Shown: positions 1 to 13,473, counted from the stretch's first letter. The stretch is DNA of 64,000 nt from Scylla paramamosain (GCF_035594125.1 NW_026973710.1:400001-464000), one strand, 5' to 3'. Translations and numbers: made by a program. The notes: a model not told the origin generated them from the sequence alone.

Positions 1-1424
1 TTTCAAATGATGTATAATACTTACTTATTTAAGGGTATCCTATTGTGCGCAATCAGTGTTTAACTTTGAGCGCGTTTTTCTCGAAACTTCCATTTCTCGG
101 TTACGTCGTTGTTGCACCGCGCGCCTCATTATAACATGTCAGATTCATGGGTCTCCTTTATCCAATACTGACGCAGAATCCTTGTTCAACTACCACTAGA
201 CTCATGAAAACACCCTTGAGCACACATAACAATGGTGTCTGCTACAGCTTGTGAACACAAGACGCCGCAATGTTTGGATATGCTGTTTTCTTTTTCTCTG
301 TGTTTTTCTGACCTATGACGATTCTACAGACACACTGCACTGCGCTGAAATTTTGACTGTAACCCCCATAAGCTTTGTTCCGTAACCTCATTTTCACCTA
401 TACAGTATGTAAATGTTTTCTTTTCCTTCAGTATCACGTATGCAGCCAGCACACACACACACACACACACAACAGTGCAGTCGTTCGTCGCCGTTGTGTC
501 TGTACGGGAGCCAAACACCTCTTGCTCTCTAGTCACCTCGCACTGACTGATATAACTTGTAGTGCGATAGTTCCCTGTAGACACCCTGCCCCATATTTTG
601 AAACACTTTACTCCCTCATCAGGACTGTTTTCAGTGTCTGTATAGAAACGAAACATTTCTCTAGTACTATGGTCACCTCCGACTGACTGACATAACTTGT
701 AGTGCAATAGTTTCGAGTAGACGCCCCGCCTCAGCTGGGTCACTGATAAGTTCGCAGCACCCCCTGATCTTGTGCCCAACGCCTCACTGGGAGTAATTAC
801 CGTTTTGGCAGGTGTCTACTGCCTCATCCTATTTAGTGAGCTCACTGACAGGCTGCTCACCCTCTTACGGTCAGCAAATCGGAATATACATAAAATTCCT
901 AAGATTAGCAACCAATATAGAAAAACTAATGGTTCAAGCTTGACGAAGTTAGATTCAACAAGGAGATATGAAGAAACTGGTTCTCAGATACTGACAGATG
1001 ATTGGAATGGAATCAGTACTCAGACTGTTGGCGCCGAGTCAAAATGAAGCTTTAAAAGATTATATACAACACGATCACTGACAGCCAGAAGTTTAGGAAA
1101 GTTTTTGGAAAAGGATCATAGATGGATATAGATAAATAAGTACTATAAAGAGACTGCTACGTGTAAGCTCTGTGTGGTTACAAACACCTGCTTACTCTTA
1201 TATTCTGATGTTCTTATCAAGTAAAGCAGCTTTCAGAGTACACTGTGGACGGATAGGCGCCGAGTACCCGACCAGGGATGATCACAGAGGGAGATGACGC
1301 TCAATGCACACACGTCACAAGACTGTCACTCCGGCACGGAAAAGGAAAGACAAAGTAGAGGTGCTGTCAGGATGAAGGACAGTAAAAGGGCATTATGGCA
1401 GGCAGTCTGTACTACACACTCTAA
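1..1424. other. Noncoding flank left of the large inverted repeat
   Basis: No gene is recognised here. The stretch holds a short (CA)n tract at 449-471 and two related blocks of about 59 bases (532-592 and 672-731) lying 140 bases apart. The remainder is unique-looking, moderately AT-rich sequence. Open frames of 90-150 codons occur on both strands, but they overlap each other and show no family motif. Confidence 0.6.
532..731 (+). repeat. Direct duplication of about 59 bp, spaced 140 bp
   Basis: The blocks at 532-592 and 672-731 share the order GTCACCTC, GACTGA, ATAACTTGTAGTGC, ATAGTT and then GTAGAC with CCCGCC or CCCTGCC. They differ at several positions, so the duplication is not recent. 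The 80 bases between them are not obviously repeated. Confidence 0.55.
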
Positions 1425-2049
1425 TAACGCAATAGTATGTGATGATTGAGTCCAGGGTTTTGCTTCAGTTTGGAACAACACACGTCACGTCGTCAGAATA
1501 TTGTCCACAGCACTGCCAAATAATGCTGGCTGACTGATGGGACCAAAACAGTATGGCAAACTTACTATAACCTTGCCTTCTCCCTCGCCCGGGCAGATTC
1601 AGAGGAAATTAAGATGTACAGTGAGCAAAATTAAAACAGACGCACGTATATACGCCGCTCTGAAGCTTAACTGATGAAGGTACGAAAGTTTAGCAAGTAC
1701 GGACTAGAAAGTTTAAAGTTTAACTGATAGATGATGATAAGCTAAATGATGGAGATTGAGAAGCTTACAGTACTAAGTGACGATTGGAACATTTAACTAG
1801 TGGAGGCTGAGACTAAAATTAATACTTAACTTATAGTACTAATAATACAAGATAGCCAGAGATATTTACTTCCTCCTATATTTGGAGGTAACTCATTAAC
1901 AGCAATTAAAGCAGAGCGTATTCTGCATGAAGTCAGGTAATAGCTGAAAAGAACACAGTATGTTTCTATGATAAAGTTTCTGCAAATTTACACAGTGATT
2001 GATCAGTGGCTGAGTGAAAAATCTAATTGCAAAAAAACTCAGTAACTAA

Positions 2050-2115
2050 AAGCTATGAAGGGATTCGAACTCACACCAAGGGAGTTCGTAGACCAAAAGG
2101 AACAGAGCAACAGGA
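2050..2115 (-). other. tRNA-like B-box motif (tRNA-derived or SINE fragment), left arm
   Basis: On the minus strand the motif GAGTTCGAATCCC matches a tRNA T-arm/RNA polymerase III B box. It is preceded about 25 bases upstream by a loop-like CTACGAA. A convincing cloverleaf cannot be folded: the anticodon stem and acceptor ends do not pair. It is probably a decayed tRNA-derived fragment or a chance match. The same motif occurs in the right arm. Confidence 0.25.
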
Positions 2116-2303
2116 CACAAAGCTTGACACTGATCCTTAACATGACACACTGATGGACTAACACCCAGACAGGCTGACAGACAGACAGGCAGGCAGATAT
2201 AAAGGTCACCTTTCAAATTATTGTGAGACGTTGCCTGAATACAGCAGCTTTTAAAGGCAATCAGATCCAGTTGTAACCTTTATTTCCTCACCTTTCTCCT
2301 CAG

Positions 2304-2417
2304 ATATGCTAAAGCTGCCAGCCGTGATGCCGAGCAGATCTCCAACAAGCAGTTCTTCATGTTCACTCTGTTTTTTCATCCAGTAATGATCATCATCCTA
2401 CATTCACCCTGTTGGAG
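2304..2417 (+). pseudogene. Exon-like segment with splice-type borders, left arm
   Basis: A pyrimidine-rich run ending in CTCCTCAG precedes 2304, and GAG|GTAGGT follows 2417; both resemble intron borders. The 114 bases between are open in one frame only, starting at 2305. The first part of the peptide looks protein-like (YAKAASRDAEQISNKQFFMF), while the last third is hydrophobic and less convincing. I do not recognise the family. No neighbouring exon is evident within the arm, so if it is real it is a captured or duplicated gene fragment. An almost identical copy lies inverted at 9617-9730. Confidence 0.3.
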
Positions 2418-2529
2418 GTAGGTGAAGGGAACACGACCTGAGAAATGTGTACTTTATTCCTGACTAGTCTCGCAGTAGCTTTTTCAGAGGACTGTGCCTG
2501 CCCTCTTCACCACCTACATCCAATTTCTC

Positions 2530-2860
2530 ACAATGTCATCACCTTTCTCTGCTGTCCAGTCCAGTAATGTTTCTCTTCTTTCACTCTGTTGTCCTGTCCA
2601 GTATTGCTCGTGCGAATGTCAGAAGTCTCCGCATGTTGGTCAGTTGGCTTTTGTAGTCACTGTTTTCTTTTGTTTTTATATGCATCTGAAGTTGTCTTGC
2701 CTTGTTCTTTGTTTTGTCTTCGTGATGTTGCTCTTCTTTCTCTTTCGTTGTTCAGTTCAGTTTGTGGGAATGTCAAAAGTCGCTGTGTGTGGGTCAACTG
2801 GGGTTTTGCAGTCTCTATTTTCTTTTGTTATTACTCGTATATGCTCTTTTACTGGTTTAT
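2530..2860 (+). repeat. Two diverged 154-bp tandem units, left arm
   Basis: The motif GAATGTCAGAAGTC at 2614 recurs as GAATGTCAAAAGTC at 2768, with matching CTGTTGTCC/CGTTGTTCAG upstream and TTTTCTTTTGTT downstream. This explains the open frame at 2494-2934: a T-rich repeat reading as Cys/Phe/Leu/Val-rich residues. The internally repetitive peptide resembles membrane segments, but nothing else supports a gene. The repeat is present again in the right arm. Confidence 0.55.
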
Positions 2861-4149
2861 CCTACTCTTCTTCTTCGTTGTTTTGCGTCTGCACTTACTG
2901 CCAACAGAAAATTAGATGCTGTTTAGTAAAGTAAATTCTGTATTGCTGTTTAAATTTTCTGTGATTAAATTGATTCTTGCACCTGTTGCTTCCATTATTC
3001 CATCATTCTATCTCTTTCTAAGCTCGCGCAATGGTATTTTCTTCCTAATGTTCCGCTGGTAGTACTCAGCAGGGCATCTTGTTCTACACTCTTGATATTT
3101 ATTTGCTTCTACAGATATTCTACGTAGTGTTTATTCCACATTCCGCGTGTTTCTGATGTCATGGTGTCTTGTTCTCTGTGACGTTATGGTGCCTTACGAT
3201 GGCTGCATTTAACGGATTCTGGAGGAAAATACTGTGGATTCAAATAATTAATGAGAAAAATATCTATTACGACCTGACTAAATCATCTGTGGCCCTTCAA
3301 GATCCTTTTGGCTCTACTCTTTAAGGACTGGCACCATCACTGAGCCTTTTTTCTGTCTTGTAGCCCAGAGTCAGAGGGCCAGAATCTCTCCACTATAGAA
3401 TAATAAGAACAGTGCATTTCAGAATACGGACACATTTCTCAAGAGTCTCTTCACGTTACTGCTTCGATAAAACGCCACACTCTTGCCTTGCTGCAGCTCG
3501 TGTGCTCCTCTGAAGCCTCTTTGTTAGCGTTACCCTTACCTGTTGCCTTAAAAATGTGTCGGCAGAGGTGCCTCCCCGCCGCGGCTCTCATGTGAAAAGG
3601 TTTGTTTTTTGCAAGCGGGATTTCACGGGTTGGGAAGAGTCAGTTTGGATTTTCCCCGTGCCGGAGTAAAAGGGGGAGACAGTGGTGGCGGAGATCATGA
3701 AAAAGTGTGCGGGGGAAAAAAACAGACGGCGATATCTTTTATGGAGGGCGAGTGTATCACAGGCAGGGGGCGGCGCGACACCTCCGTGACTAGAGGAAGT
3801 GGGAGGGAAAATCTTCGTTGGAGTGACAGGTGGCTGCGGGAGTCTCACTACACTGAAGTTTACGTACAGTTATGTCGTACATGTAGCAGAATAGGAGAAT
3901 ATGCCCAGTGTAAAGGGCAAGCATCATTATTGTGACGAGGAGGCTTGTTCTGTGGGGAAAGTTACAAGGAAATTCAAGATATGAAAGTCTTCATATGCTC
4001 GGGCTGGGAGAGGGTATGTGCCAGAAACCTGATCTTTGGGGAAATTAAAAGGACTCTTAAAATAACCATAGACTTTTGCAAACTATATTTATACCTTGTT
4101 ACCCTGTCTGCCTTGGAGACGAGAGAAATAGGCGAGTCTTATCACTCCG

Positions 4150-4251
<102 letters not shown>

Positions 4252-4507
4252 ACTGGAAGCAAGGAATAAACAAAGGCTTGGTGTGCGGCGTTCCTTCAAG
4301 TTTCAGGATTGCAAAACAGGCAAATTCAATTTAGCTCTAAAGGCAACCTGATATTCCGCTCTTGAAAAATGTGAAAAGTCATGGAAAATAAGAAATGCAC
4401 CGAAGGAGTCTGGTCCAGAATTTGCCGGCGAGAACAATAAGGGAGAGAATGTGCGACTCTTTATATACTGAGTGACGAACGCAACATTTCTCGGCTATGA
4501 GAAGACG

Positions 4508-4710
4508 ACCTCCACCTCAACACAACCACCAAGACTTTCGACCTTAACAGTGACCAACACGACCGTCACTTTGCTATATACAGACCACCACGACCCTACA
4601 CCTTAACACAACGACCGACATGACTTTTGACCTTAACTCAACGACCAACACGCCCTTCGATCTTAACACAACGACCAACACGACCCTTGACCTCGACCTC
4701 GAAAATTTTG
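4508..4710 (+). repeat. Degenerate 30-bp minisatellite
   Basis: CTTAACACAACGACC-type blocks start at 4602, 4632 and 4662, exactly 30 bases apart. More diverged units (CCTCAACACAACCACC, CCTTAACAGTGACC) precede them, and CCTTGACC words trail after. The plus strand is A/C-rich with few G. Confidence 0.7.
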
Positions 4711-5804
4711 GGAAGGCCTAAATTGCAATACACCAGTCTTCGACGATCGGAGAAAAGAAAGTGAATAGCAAAATATTACAATAAACTCACTAGTAACAAG
4801 AGGACGCAATAAGCAGACTCTTATTTAATGACTAAAATACTGGGGACATAAATTTCAATGCATAAATTCTGTACATACGAGAAAGCAAATTAAAACCACA
4901 ATTTTATAATAACCACAAGGAGACAAGAATCAGGCACTTCTCCAATAACGACAATATTGCAGGGACAGAAGCTGTTACCCATCCCATACGTGTTGAAATA
5001 TGTAATAAGTGTGATATCAAACACTCAGCGGGTCTCCGTTAACAAGGCTGATAATACTGAACCGGAGACAGGGAGAGGCACTGACTGACTGACTTACCGG
5101 ATAGTAAAAACAATAACAAATAACTGATGCTATACAATAAATAAACATTTGAACTATCTGAAACACGTAGTAGAATATAAATTACCTTTTACCACAGAAA
5201 TTACGACAAAAATTAAAACTACAATACTACAAACCAAAAATAACACAAGAACGTAAAATGCAGGAACAAATTTGACTGTATTTGATAACGAAATCACTGG
5301 AGACACAAGATGCAACATACATATTACTGTTAAGACACGAGAGGAAAGACACTGCAAGAGGAACGACTTGCCAGAAGGAAAAAAAAAAAAAACCTCGAGG
5401 CTGTGTCGTTACCAAAGCGAAACGTAACTGAAATCGACTCCCAGTAAACTGAAAACTGAACTATTTTTCCACTTGACAGCTGCTCGTTGACACCCTCGGC
5501 ATATGAGCGACGATTCAGCAATGCATTCCTAATATTTGCATGATTTAACGCCACTCCTCTTAGCGTCCAGCACTTTCTCGCCTTTCTGTTGAATCTACAA
5601 ACACAGCTCTACTTGTTTATTTATTTGCAGGAGGAGTCATGTGGAAACCAGGGGCTACCAACTGGTGACGCGCTGCTGGTCCCGGCTTCCCCTGGCTCGT
5701 GGACCGCCGTGCTTTCATCAACGTTGGGAATCGCTTTGGCAGATATAATGAAACAGAATTTAGATGCCAGAGTAATGACTTGCTGCTTCTGACATCAAGG
5801 GAGC
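4711..5804. other. Noncoding, AT-rich
   Basis: No gene is recognised. A good acceptor-like sequence (TTTATTTATTTGCAG) ends at 5630, followed by about 130 bases of higher-GC sequence open in more than one frame. No family is recognised in any of those frames. Confidence 0.5.
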
Positions 5805-6099
<295 letters not shown>

Positions 6100-6267
6100 C
6101 AAAAGATACAGCTTGGAGAGACAACACTGACAACAAAAAGAGTAATGGAGTGGCTCAGACCTTTTACTGCCTGTTGTTTTATTCCTCCCTTGAAAAATCG
6201 TCCAGGTTTTACAGCAAGCCACACTCCCACGAGACACGCAATCCTGAGCCTCGACACAAGTAGATTG

Positions 6268-6737
6268 GCCAGCTTCTCCGCTTTTAACCTTCCTAGTCAT
6301 TGCAGACCGGTACTGGATCAAACTAGACTGGATTGTATAGGAGAGGATAAGAAAGGACTGAAGTGAACACGAATAAGGTGAACTGGAAATAACAGGAGTG
6401 GAGTGAAATAGGCTGGGCTGGAACTGACAAGATTGCACAGGAGTAAGGTGACCAGTTGCTTCTTCCTTTGCTTTTAACCTTCTCAGCCATTGCAGATCAG
6501 TCCCCATTGAACACTCACTCTTGTTAGGATCTGCCCCTCCGGTCCTCGCACAGACGCGGAGCTGTGACGTTTTTCTTTCCTTTTTCTCCTTTCTCTGCTT
6601 TTACTAATCACCTACATCTTTCACATACTTTTACAATACTCGAATCGTTCTGTAGTTTCCAAAATACACAAGTAATCTGAAGATACAGAAGCATCCACCA
6701 GAGAGTGCCCAAGGATCTGCCCGTCCGGTACTGGTAC
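6268..6737 (+). repeat. Diverged direct repeats spaced about 185-190 bp
   Basis: The phrase GCTTTTAACCTTC followed by CATTGCAGA occurs at about 6280 and 6470. AGGATCTGCCC followed by TCCGGT occurs at about 6528 and 6711. Together they suggest an old tandem duplication with a unit near 185 bases, now strongly diverged. Confidence 0.4.
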
Positions 6738-6955
6738 AGACCAGTATTCAGAAACTTTTTGCTCTCACCACGACTCTTATCAAAGGCCACGGTGAGGATT
6801 AGCCGCGTTTTCGAGTGTTTCCCCTGTAAATAGAGTATAAATCTCGTTAATCTGTTACTAAAGCCACGAAAACACCCTTAAAAACACATGTCACTTTAAT
6901 TAGTCTTTTGGAAGTAGTAGAGTTGTGGGCAGAAGCGTTTCAGAATATGGTCCAC
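6738..6955 (+). mobile_element. Small element with imperfect TIRs (family M, copy A)
   Basis: The left end GACCAGTATTCAGAAAC is matched in reverse complement by the right end GTTTCAGAATATGGTCC, giving an imperfect terminal inverted repeat of about 24 bases. The interior contains words shared with five other places in the window: CACGACTC, AAAGGCCAC, TAGCCG, GTTTTCGAGTGTTT, AATCTCGTTAATCTGT and AAAACACCCTTAAAAACAC. It has no coding capacity, consistent with a non-autonomous MITE. The target-site duplication is not clear, so the superfamily is unassigned. Confidence 0.6.
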
Positions 6956-6968
6956 AGACGTAGAGCTG

Positions 6969-7013
6969 CAGACTCGAGACTCGAGACTCGAGACTCGGGG
7001 GTCGGGGGTCGGG
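6969..7013 (+). repeat. 7-bp ACTCGAG / GGGTCGG minisatellite
   Basis: Four units of ACTCGAG are followed by GGGGTCG-type 7-mers, a small perfect array changing unit midway. Confidence 0.85.
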
Positions 7014-8248
<1,235 letters not shown>

Positions 8249-9169
8249 GGTGTCGCGCCGCCCCCTGCCTGTGATACACTCGCCCTCCATAAAAGATGTC
8301 GCCGTCTGTTTTTTTCCCCCGCACACTTTTTCATGATCTCCGCCACCACTGTCTCCCCCTTTTACTCCGGCACGGGGAAAATCCAAACTGACTCTTCCCA
8401 ACCCGTGAAATCCCGCTTGCAAAAAACAAACCTTTTCACATGAGAGCCGCGGCGGGGAGGCACCTCTGCCGACACATTTTTAAGGCAACAGGTAAGGGTA
8501 ACGCTAACAAAGAGGCTTCAGAGGAGCACACGAGCTGCAGCAAGGCAAGAGTGTGGCGTTTTATCGAAGCAGTAACGTGAAGAGACTCTTGAGAAATGTG
8601 TCCGTATTCTGAAATGCACTGTTCTTATTATTCTATAGTGGAGAGATTCTGGCCCTCTGACTCTGGGCTACAAGACAGAAAAAAGGCTCAGTGATGGTGC
8701 CAGTCCTTAAAGAGTAGAGCCAAAAGGATCTTGAAAGGCCACAGGTGATTTAGTCAGGTCGTAATAGGTATTTTTCTCATTAATTATTTGAATCCACAGT
8801 ATTTTCCTCCAGAATCCGTTAAATGCAGCCATCGTAAGGCACCATAACGTCACAGAGAACAAGACACCATGACATCAGAAACACGCGGAATGTGGAATAA
8901 ACACTACATAGAATATCTGTAGAAGCAAATAAATATCAAGAGTGTAGAACAAGATGCCCTGCTAAGTACTACCAGCGGAACATTAGGGACAAAACACCAT
9001 TGCGCGAGCTTAGAAAGAGATAGAATGATGGAATAATGGAAGCAACAGGTGCAAGAATCAATTTAATCACAGAAAATTTAAACAGCAATACAGAATTTAC
9101 TTTACTAAACAGCATCTAATTTTCTGTTGGCAGTAAGTGCAGACGCAAAACAACGAAGAAGAAGAGTAG

Positions 9170-9500
9170 GATAAACCAATAAAAGAGCATATACGAGTAA
9201 TAACAAAAGAAAATAGAGACTGCAAAACCCCAGTTGACCCACACACAGCGACTTTTGACATTCCCACAAACTGAACTGAACAACGAAAGAGAAAGAAGAG
9301 CAACATCACGAAGACAAAACAAGAAAGAACAAGGCAAGACAACTTCAGATGCATATAAAAACAAAAGAAAACAGTGACTACAAAAGCCAACTGACCAACA
9401 TGCGGAGACTTCTGACATTCGCACGAGCAATACTGGACAGGACAACAGAGTGAAAGAAGAGAAACATTACTGGACTGGACAGCAGAGAAAGGTGATGACA
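9170..9500 (-). repeat. Two diverged 154-bp units, right arm
   Basis: Mirror copy of the repeat pair in the left arm. A 4-base insertion relative to the left arm near 9325 shifts the overlapping Cys/Phe-rich open frames, so those frames are not conserved as proteins. Confidence 0.55.
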
Positions 9501-9616
9501 TTGTGAGAAATTGGATGTAGGTGGTGAAGAGGGCAGGCACAGTCCTCTGAAAAAGCTACTGCGAGACTAGTCAGGAATAAAGTACACATTTCTCAGGTCG
9601 TGTTCCCTTCACCTAC

Positions 9617-9730
9617 CTCCAACAGGGTGAATGTAGGATGATGATCATTACTGGATGAAAAAACAGAGTGAACATGAAGAACTGCTTGTTGGAGATCTGC
9701 TCGGCATCACGGCTGGCAGCTTTAGCATAT
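9617..9730 (-). pseudogene. Exon-like segment, right arm copy
   Basis: Minus-strand copy of 2304-2417, with the same acceptor-like (CTCAG before 9730) and donor-like (GTAGGT after 9617) borders and the same 38-codon open frame. It was duplicated with the arm, so it is not independent evidence for coding function. Confidence 0.3.
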
Positions 9731-9920
9731 CTGAGGAGAAAGGTGAGGAAATAAAGGTTAGAACTGGATCTGATTGCCTTTAAAAGCTGCTGTATTCAGG
9801 CAACGTCTCACAATAATTTAAAAGGTGACCTTTATATCTGCCTGCCTGTCTGTCTGTCAGCCTGTCTGGGTGTTAGTCCATCAGTGTGTCATGTTAAGGA
9901 TCAGTGTCAAGCTTTGTGTC

Positions 9921-9985
9921 CTGTTGCTCTGTTCCTTTTGGTCTACGAACTCCCTTGGTGTGAGTTCGAATCCCTTCATAGCTTT
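9921..9985 (+). other. tRNA-like B-box motif, right arm copy
   Basis: GAGTTCGAATCCC at 9962-9974 with CTACGAA about 20 bases upstream. It is the mirrored copy of the left-arm motif. No complete cloverleaf folds. Confidence 0.25.
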
Positions 9986-10605
9986 TAGTTACTGAGTTTT
10001 TTGCAATTAGATTTTTCACTCAGCCACTGATCAATCACTGTGTAAATTTGCAGAAACTTTATCATAGAAACATACTGTGTTCTTTTCAGCTATTACCTGA
10101 CTTCATGCAGAATACGCTCTGCTTTAATTGCTGTTAATGAGTTACCTCCAAATATAGGAGGAAGTAAATATCTCTGGCTATCTTGTATTATTAGTACTAG
10201 TTAAGTATTAATTTTAGTCTCAGCCTCCACTAGTTAAATGTTCCAATCGTCACTTAGTACTGTAAGCTTCTCAATCTCCATCATTTAGCTTATCATCATC
10301 TATCAGTTAAACTTTAAACTTTCTAGTCCGTACTTGCTAAACTTTCGTACCTTCATCAGTTAAGCTTCAGAGCGGCGTATATACGTGCGTCTGTTTTAAT
10401 TTTGCTCACTGTACATCTTAATTTCCTCTGAATCTGCCCGGGCGAAGGAGAAGGCAAGGTTATAGTAAGTTTGCCATACGGTTTTGGTCCCATCAGTCAG
10501 CCAGCATTATTTGGCAGTGCTGTGGACAATATTCTGACGACGTGACGTGTGTTGTTCCAAACTGAAGCAAAACCCTGGACTCAATCATCACATACCATTG
10601 CGTTA

Positions 10606-11597
<992 letters not shown>

Positions 11598-11769
11598 TTA
11601 TTAATTTCCCGACATTGACTGCGTTTGTTCTTCCATTAAAGTCTGTTATTGTTGCATTAATGTGCGTATTCTACATCGCTGTGTATTTCCCTTCACTTCG
11701 ATCAAAGTATTTCTCTGTTATTTTGCACTATTGCATATTTCATACATTAATTAGCGTTACTGTCCACCA

Positions 11770-12185
11770 CATTCTTTTATTATTACTATTATTTTGTACC
11801 TTATTCATGTATTAGTGTGTATGTATTCTCGTATTACTGGATAACTCATTCTTGTATACCTGCATCTCTCTCCTCTCTTACTGCGTACGTAATTTTTGCA
11901 TCATTTATCATCTCCCTCCTCTTATTACTGTGTACTTCGTTCTTGTATTATTTGGCATCCCTCTTTTCTATTATTCCATACCTCATTCTAATATTACAGT
12001 GCTTATGTCTTCTGGTACATTCCTGTATCCCTCATGCTTATATCGTCTGGCATCTCTCTCTCTTCTGTTACTGTTCACTCATTCTTATGTTATTGAGTAT
12101 ACATTTCATTCTTGCGTCATCTACTATTCCTCTCTTCTATTACTCTGCACCTCGTTCTTGCATAATGCCGCACCTCTCATTTGCA
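11770..12185 (+). repeat. Degenerate tandem repeat, about 45-75 bp units
   Basis: Variants of TTCTATTACTGTGCAC, CTCATTCTTGTATTAT and GGCATCCCTCTC return in the same order at about 11870, 11916, 11964, 12060 and 12135. The region is C/T-rich on the plus strand. This periodicity, not coding selection, explains two long overlapping Leu/Ser/Tyr-rich open frames. Confidence 0.5.
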
Positions 12186-12410
12186 TGCAAGAGTTGGCCT
12201 GAACAAAGCGAGCACACAACTGTTTCTGCTTGAGGTTACTAATGTTCGCTGATGTATAAATGATGACACGTGGTGAAAATTTGAGTGTGGTGTTTAGCGT
12301 TTGTTAAAATATTACAATGTTCCGAGTAGTTTCTTGGGAGTAATTTTTCATCGTTTGTCGGGCAGATAATGCACAGCCGTCAAGAATATCAGGGTTCATC
12401 AGCGGGAGAA

Positions 12411-12532
<122 letters not shown>

Positions 12533-12585
12533 TGAGGAAGTGAAAGGAGGTCTTGTCTGGTGTTAATCTAGCGAGTTATAGAGCA

Positions 12586-12739
12586 GCAAAATAAATAAAT
12601 AGATAAATAAATAAATAAATAAATTAATTAATAAATAAATTAATTAATAATGTAAAAATAAACATCAATAAAGTAAAAAATTAAATCAAAGCAAAAATAA
12701 AGAAAAACAAAAGAAGTAAATGAGTAAATAAAAAAGACC

Positions 12740-12776
<37 letters not shown>

Positions 12777-12921
12777 ATTATTATTATTATTAATATTATT
12801 ATTATTATCATTATTAAGGCAATGGTGAGTTTCCTTCCAGTTTTCTTTATTTTTTGAGCATTCACTTACACTATTTTAAGTGTAATATTATTTTTTGTCT
12901 TCTTTCATTCCTCTCCTTATA

Positions 12922-12954
<33 letters not shown>

Positions 12955-12982
12955 GCATGCATGTATGTATGTATGTATGTAT
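12586..12982. repeat. Cluster of AT-rich and tetranucleotide repeats
   Basis: (AAAT)n/(TTAA) occupies 12590-12652, (ATT)n with TAATA interruptions 12741-12815, (GTCT)n 12922-12955 and (GTAT)n 12960-12982. The last two abut and differ by one base. Confidence 0.9.
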
Positions 12983-13019
12983 TATTATTATGTATTCCCC
13001 TACAGTGATTAAATTATAG

Positions 13020-13470
13020 TTTTCCACTTAAAATATTACCTTTCTTTGCTTTTTTTTTCATAGTTTTTCACATTTTTTTTTTCTTATTTTATTGGTGGCG
13101 GCCATTGCAGGTTGAACATTCCTGTGCTGCACATTTCACGAGCGGCATTCACCTGCGGCTTGACATTTTCCCCAGAGCTTTGCATCATTTTTTGACAACT
13201 GAATCATTTTACTTTTGTCATTCATCTGGTGTTATGTTTTTGTTCATCCATGCTCTCTTTTTTTTTTTTTTTTTTTACCTGAACTGAATGATTTAACCTC
13301 TGTCATTCATCTGAAGCTATGCATTCTTTTTTTTATTCAGCTGTAATATTTATCATGTCATTCATCGAAATTAGGTTATCTGTTTTTTCTCAGGAGGATT
13401 ATTCGACCGTTATCATTCGTATTTGTGATTTTTTCTATTATTATTTTTCCACGAAGCAATTGATTTGGCA
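13020..13470. other. T-rich noncoding stretch
   Basis: Several T runs and a loosely repeated phrase, TGTCATTCATCTG or TGTCATTCATCGA, at about 13217, 13299 and 13357 suggest an old repeat of about 60-80 bases. No gene was recognised. Confidence 0.4.
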
Positions 13471-13473
13471 TAT

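Larger units (their letters stand above)
1425..3782 (+). repeat. Left arm of a 2.36-kb inverted repeat
   Basis: Read forward, this arm matches the reverse complement of 8249-10605 almost base for base. The match begins at TAACGCAAT (1425) and ends at GGCGCGACACC (3782); outside these points similarity stops abruptly. By eye identity is about 98-99%, with scattered substitutions and a few indels, including a 4-base deletion near 2713 and a small indel near 1830. No target-site duplication flanks the pair. It could be a palindromic duplication, a DNA element with very long terminal inverted repeats, or an assembly join of two haplotypes. Confidence 0.93.
8249..10605 (-). repeat. Right arm of the 2.36-kb inverted repeat
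   Basis: This is the reverse complement of 1425-3782. The inner border is GGTGTCGCGCC at 8249 and the outer border ATTGCGTTA at 10605. Beyond 10605 (GGAGGAATTC) it does not resemble the left flank. It carries the same internal landmarks as the left arm in mirrored order: the 154-bp repeat pair, the exon-like segment and the tRNA-like motif. Confidence 0.93.

Noticed and set aside
2494..2934. 146-codon Cys/Phe/Val-rich frame that looks like a membrane protein, present in both arms
   Set aside because: It is built from a two-unit 154-base repeat, and the right-arm copy has a 4-base indel. There is no recognisable family, so it is treated as repeat sequence.
9921..9985. Possible tRNA gene
   Set aside because: Only the B-box/T-loop fits. 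Acceptor and anticodon stems do not pair and there is no clear A box.
12922..12982. CRISPR-like spacing of repeats
   Set aside because: All are simple tetranucleotides or abutting minisatellites without unique spacers, and the sequence is eukaryotic in character.
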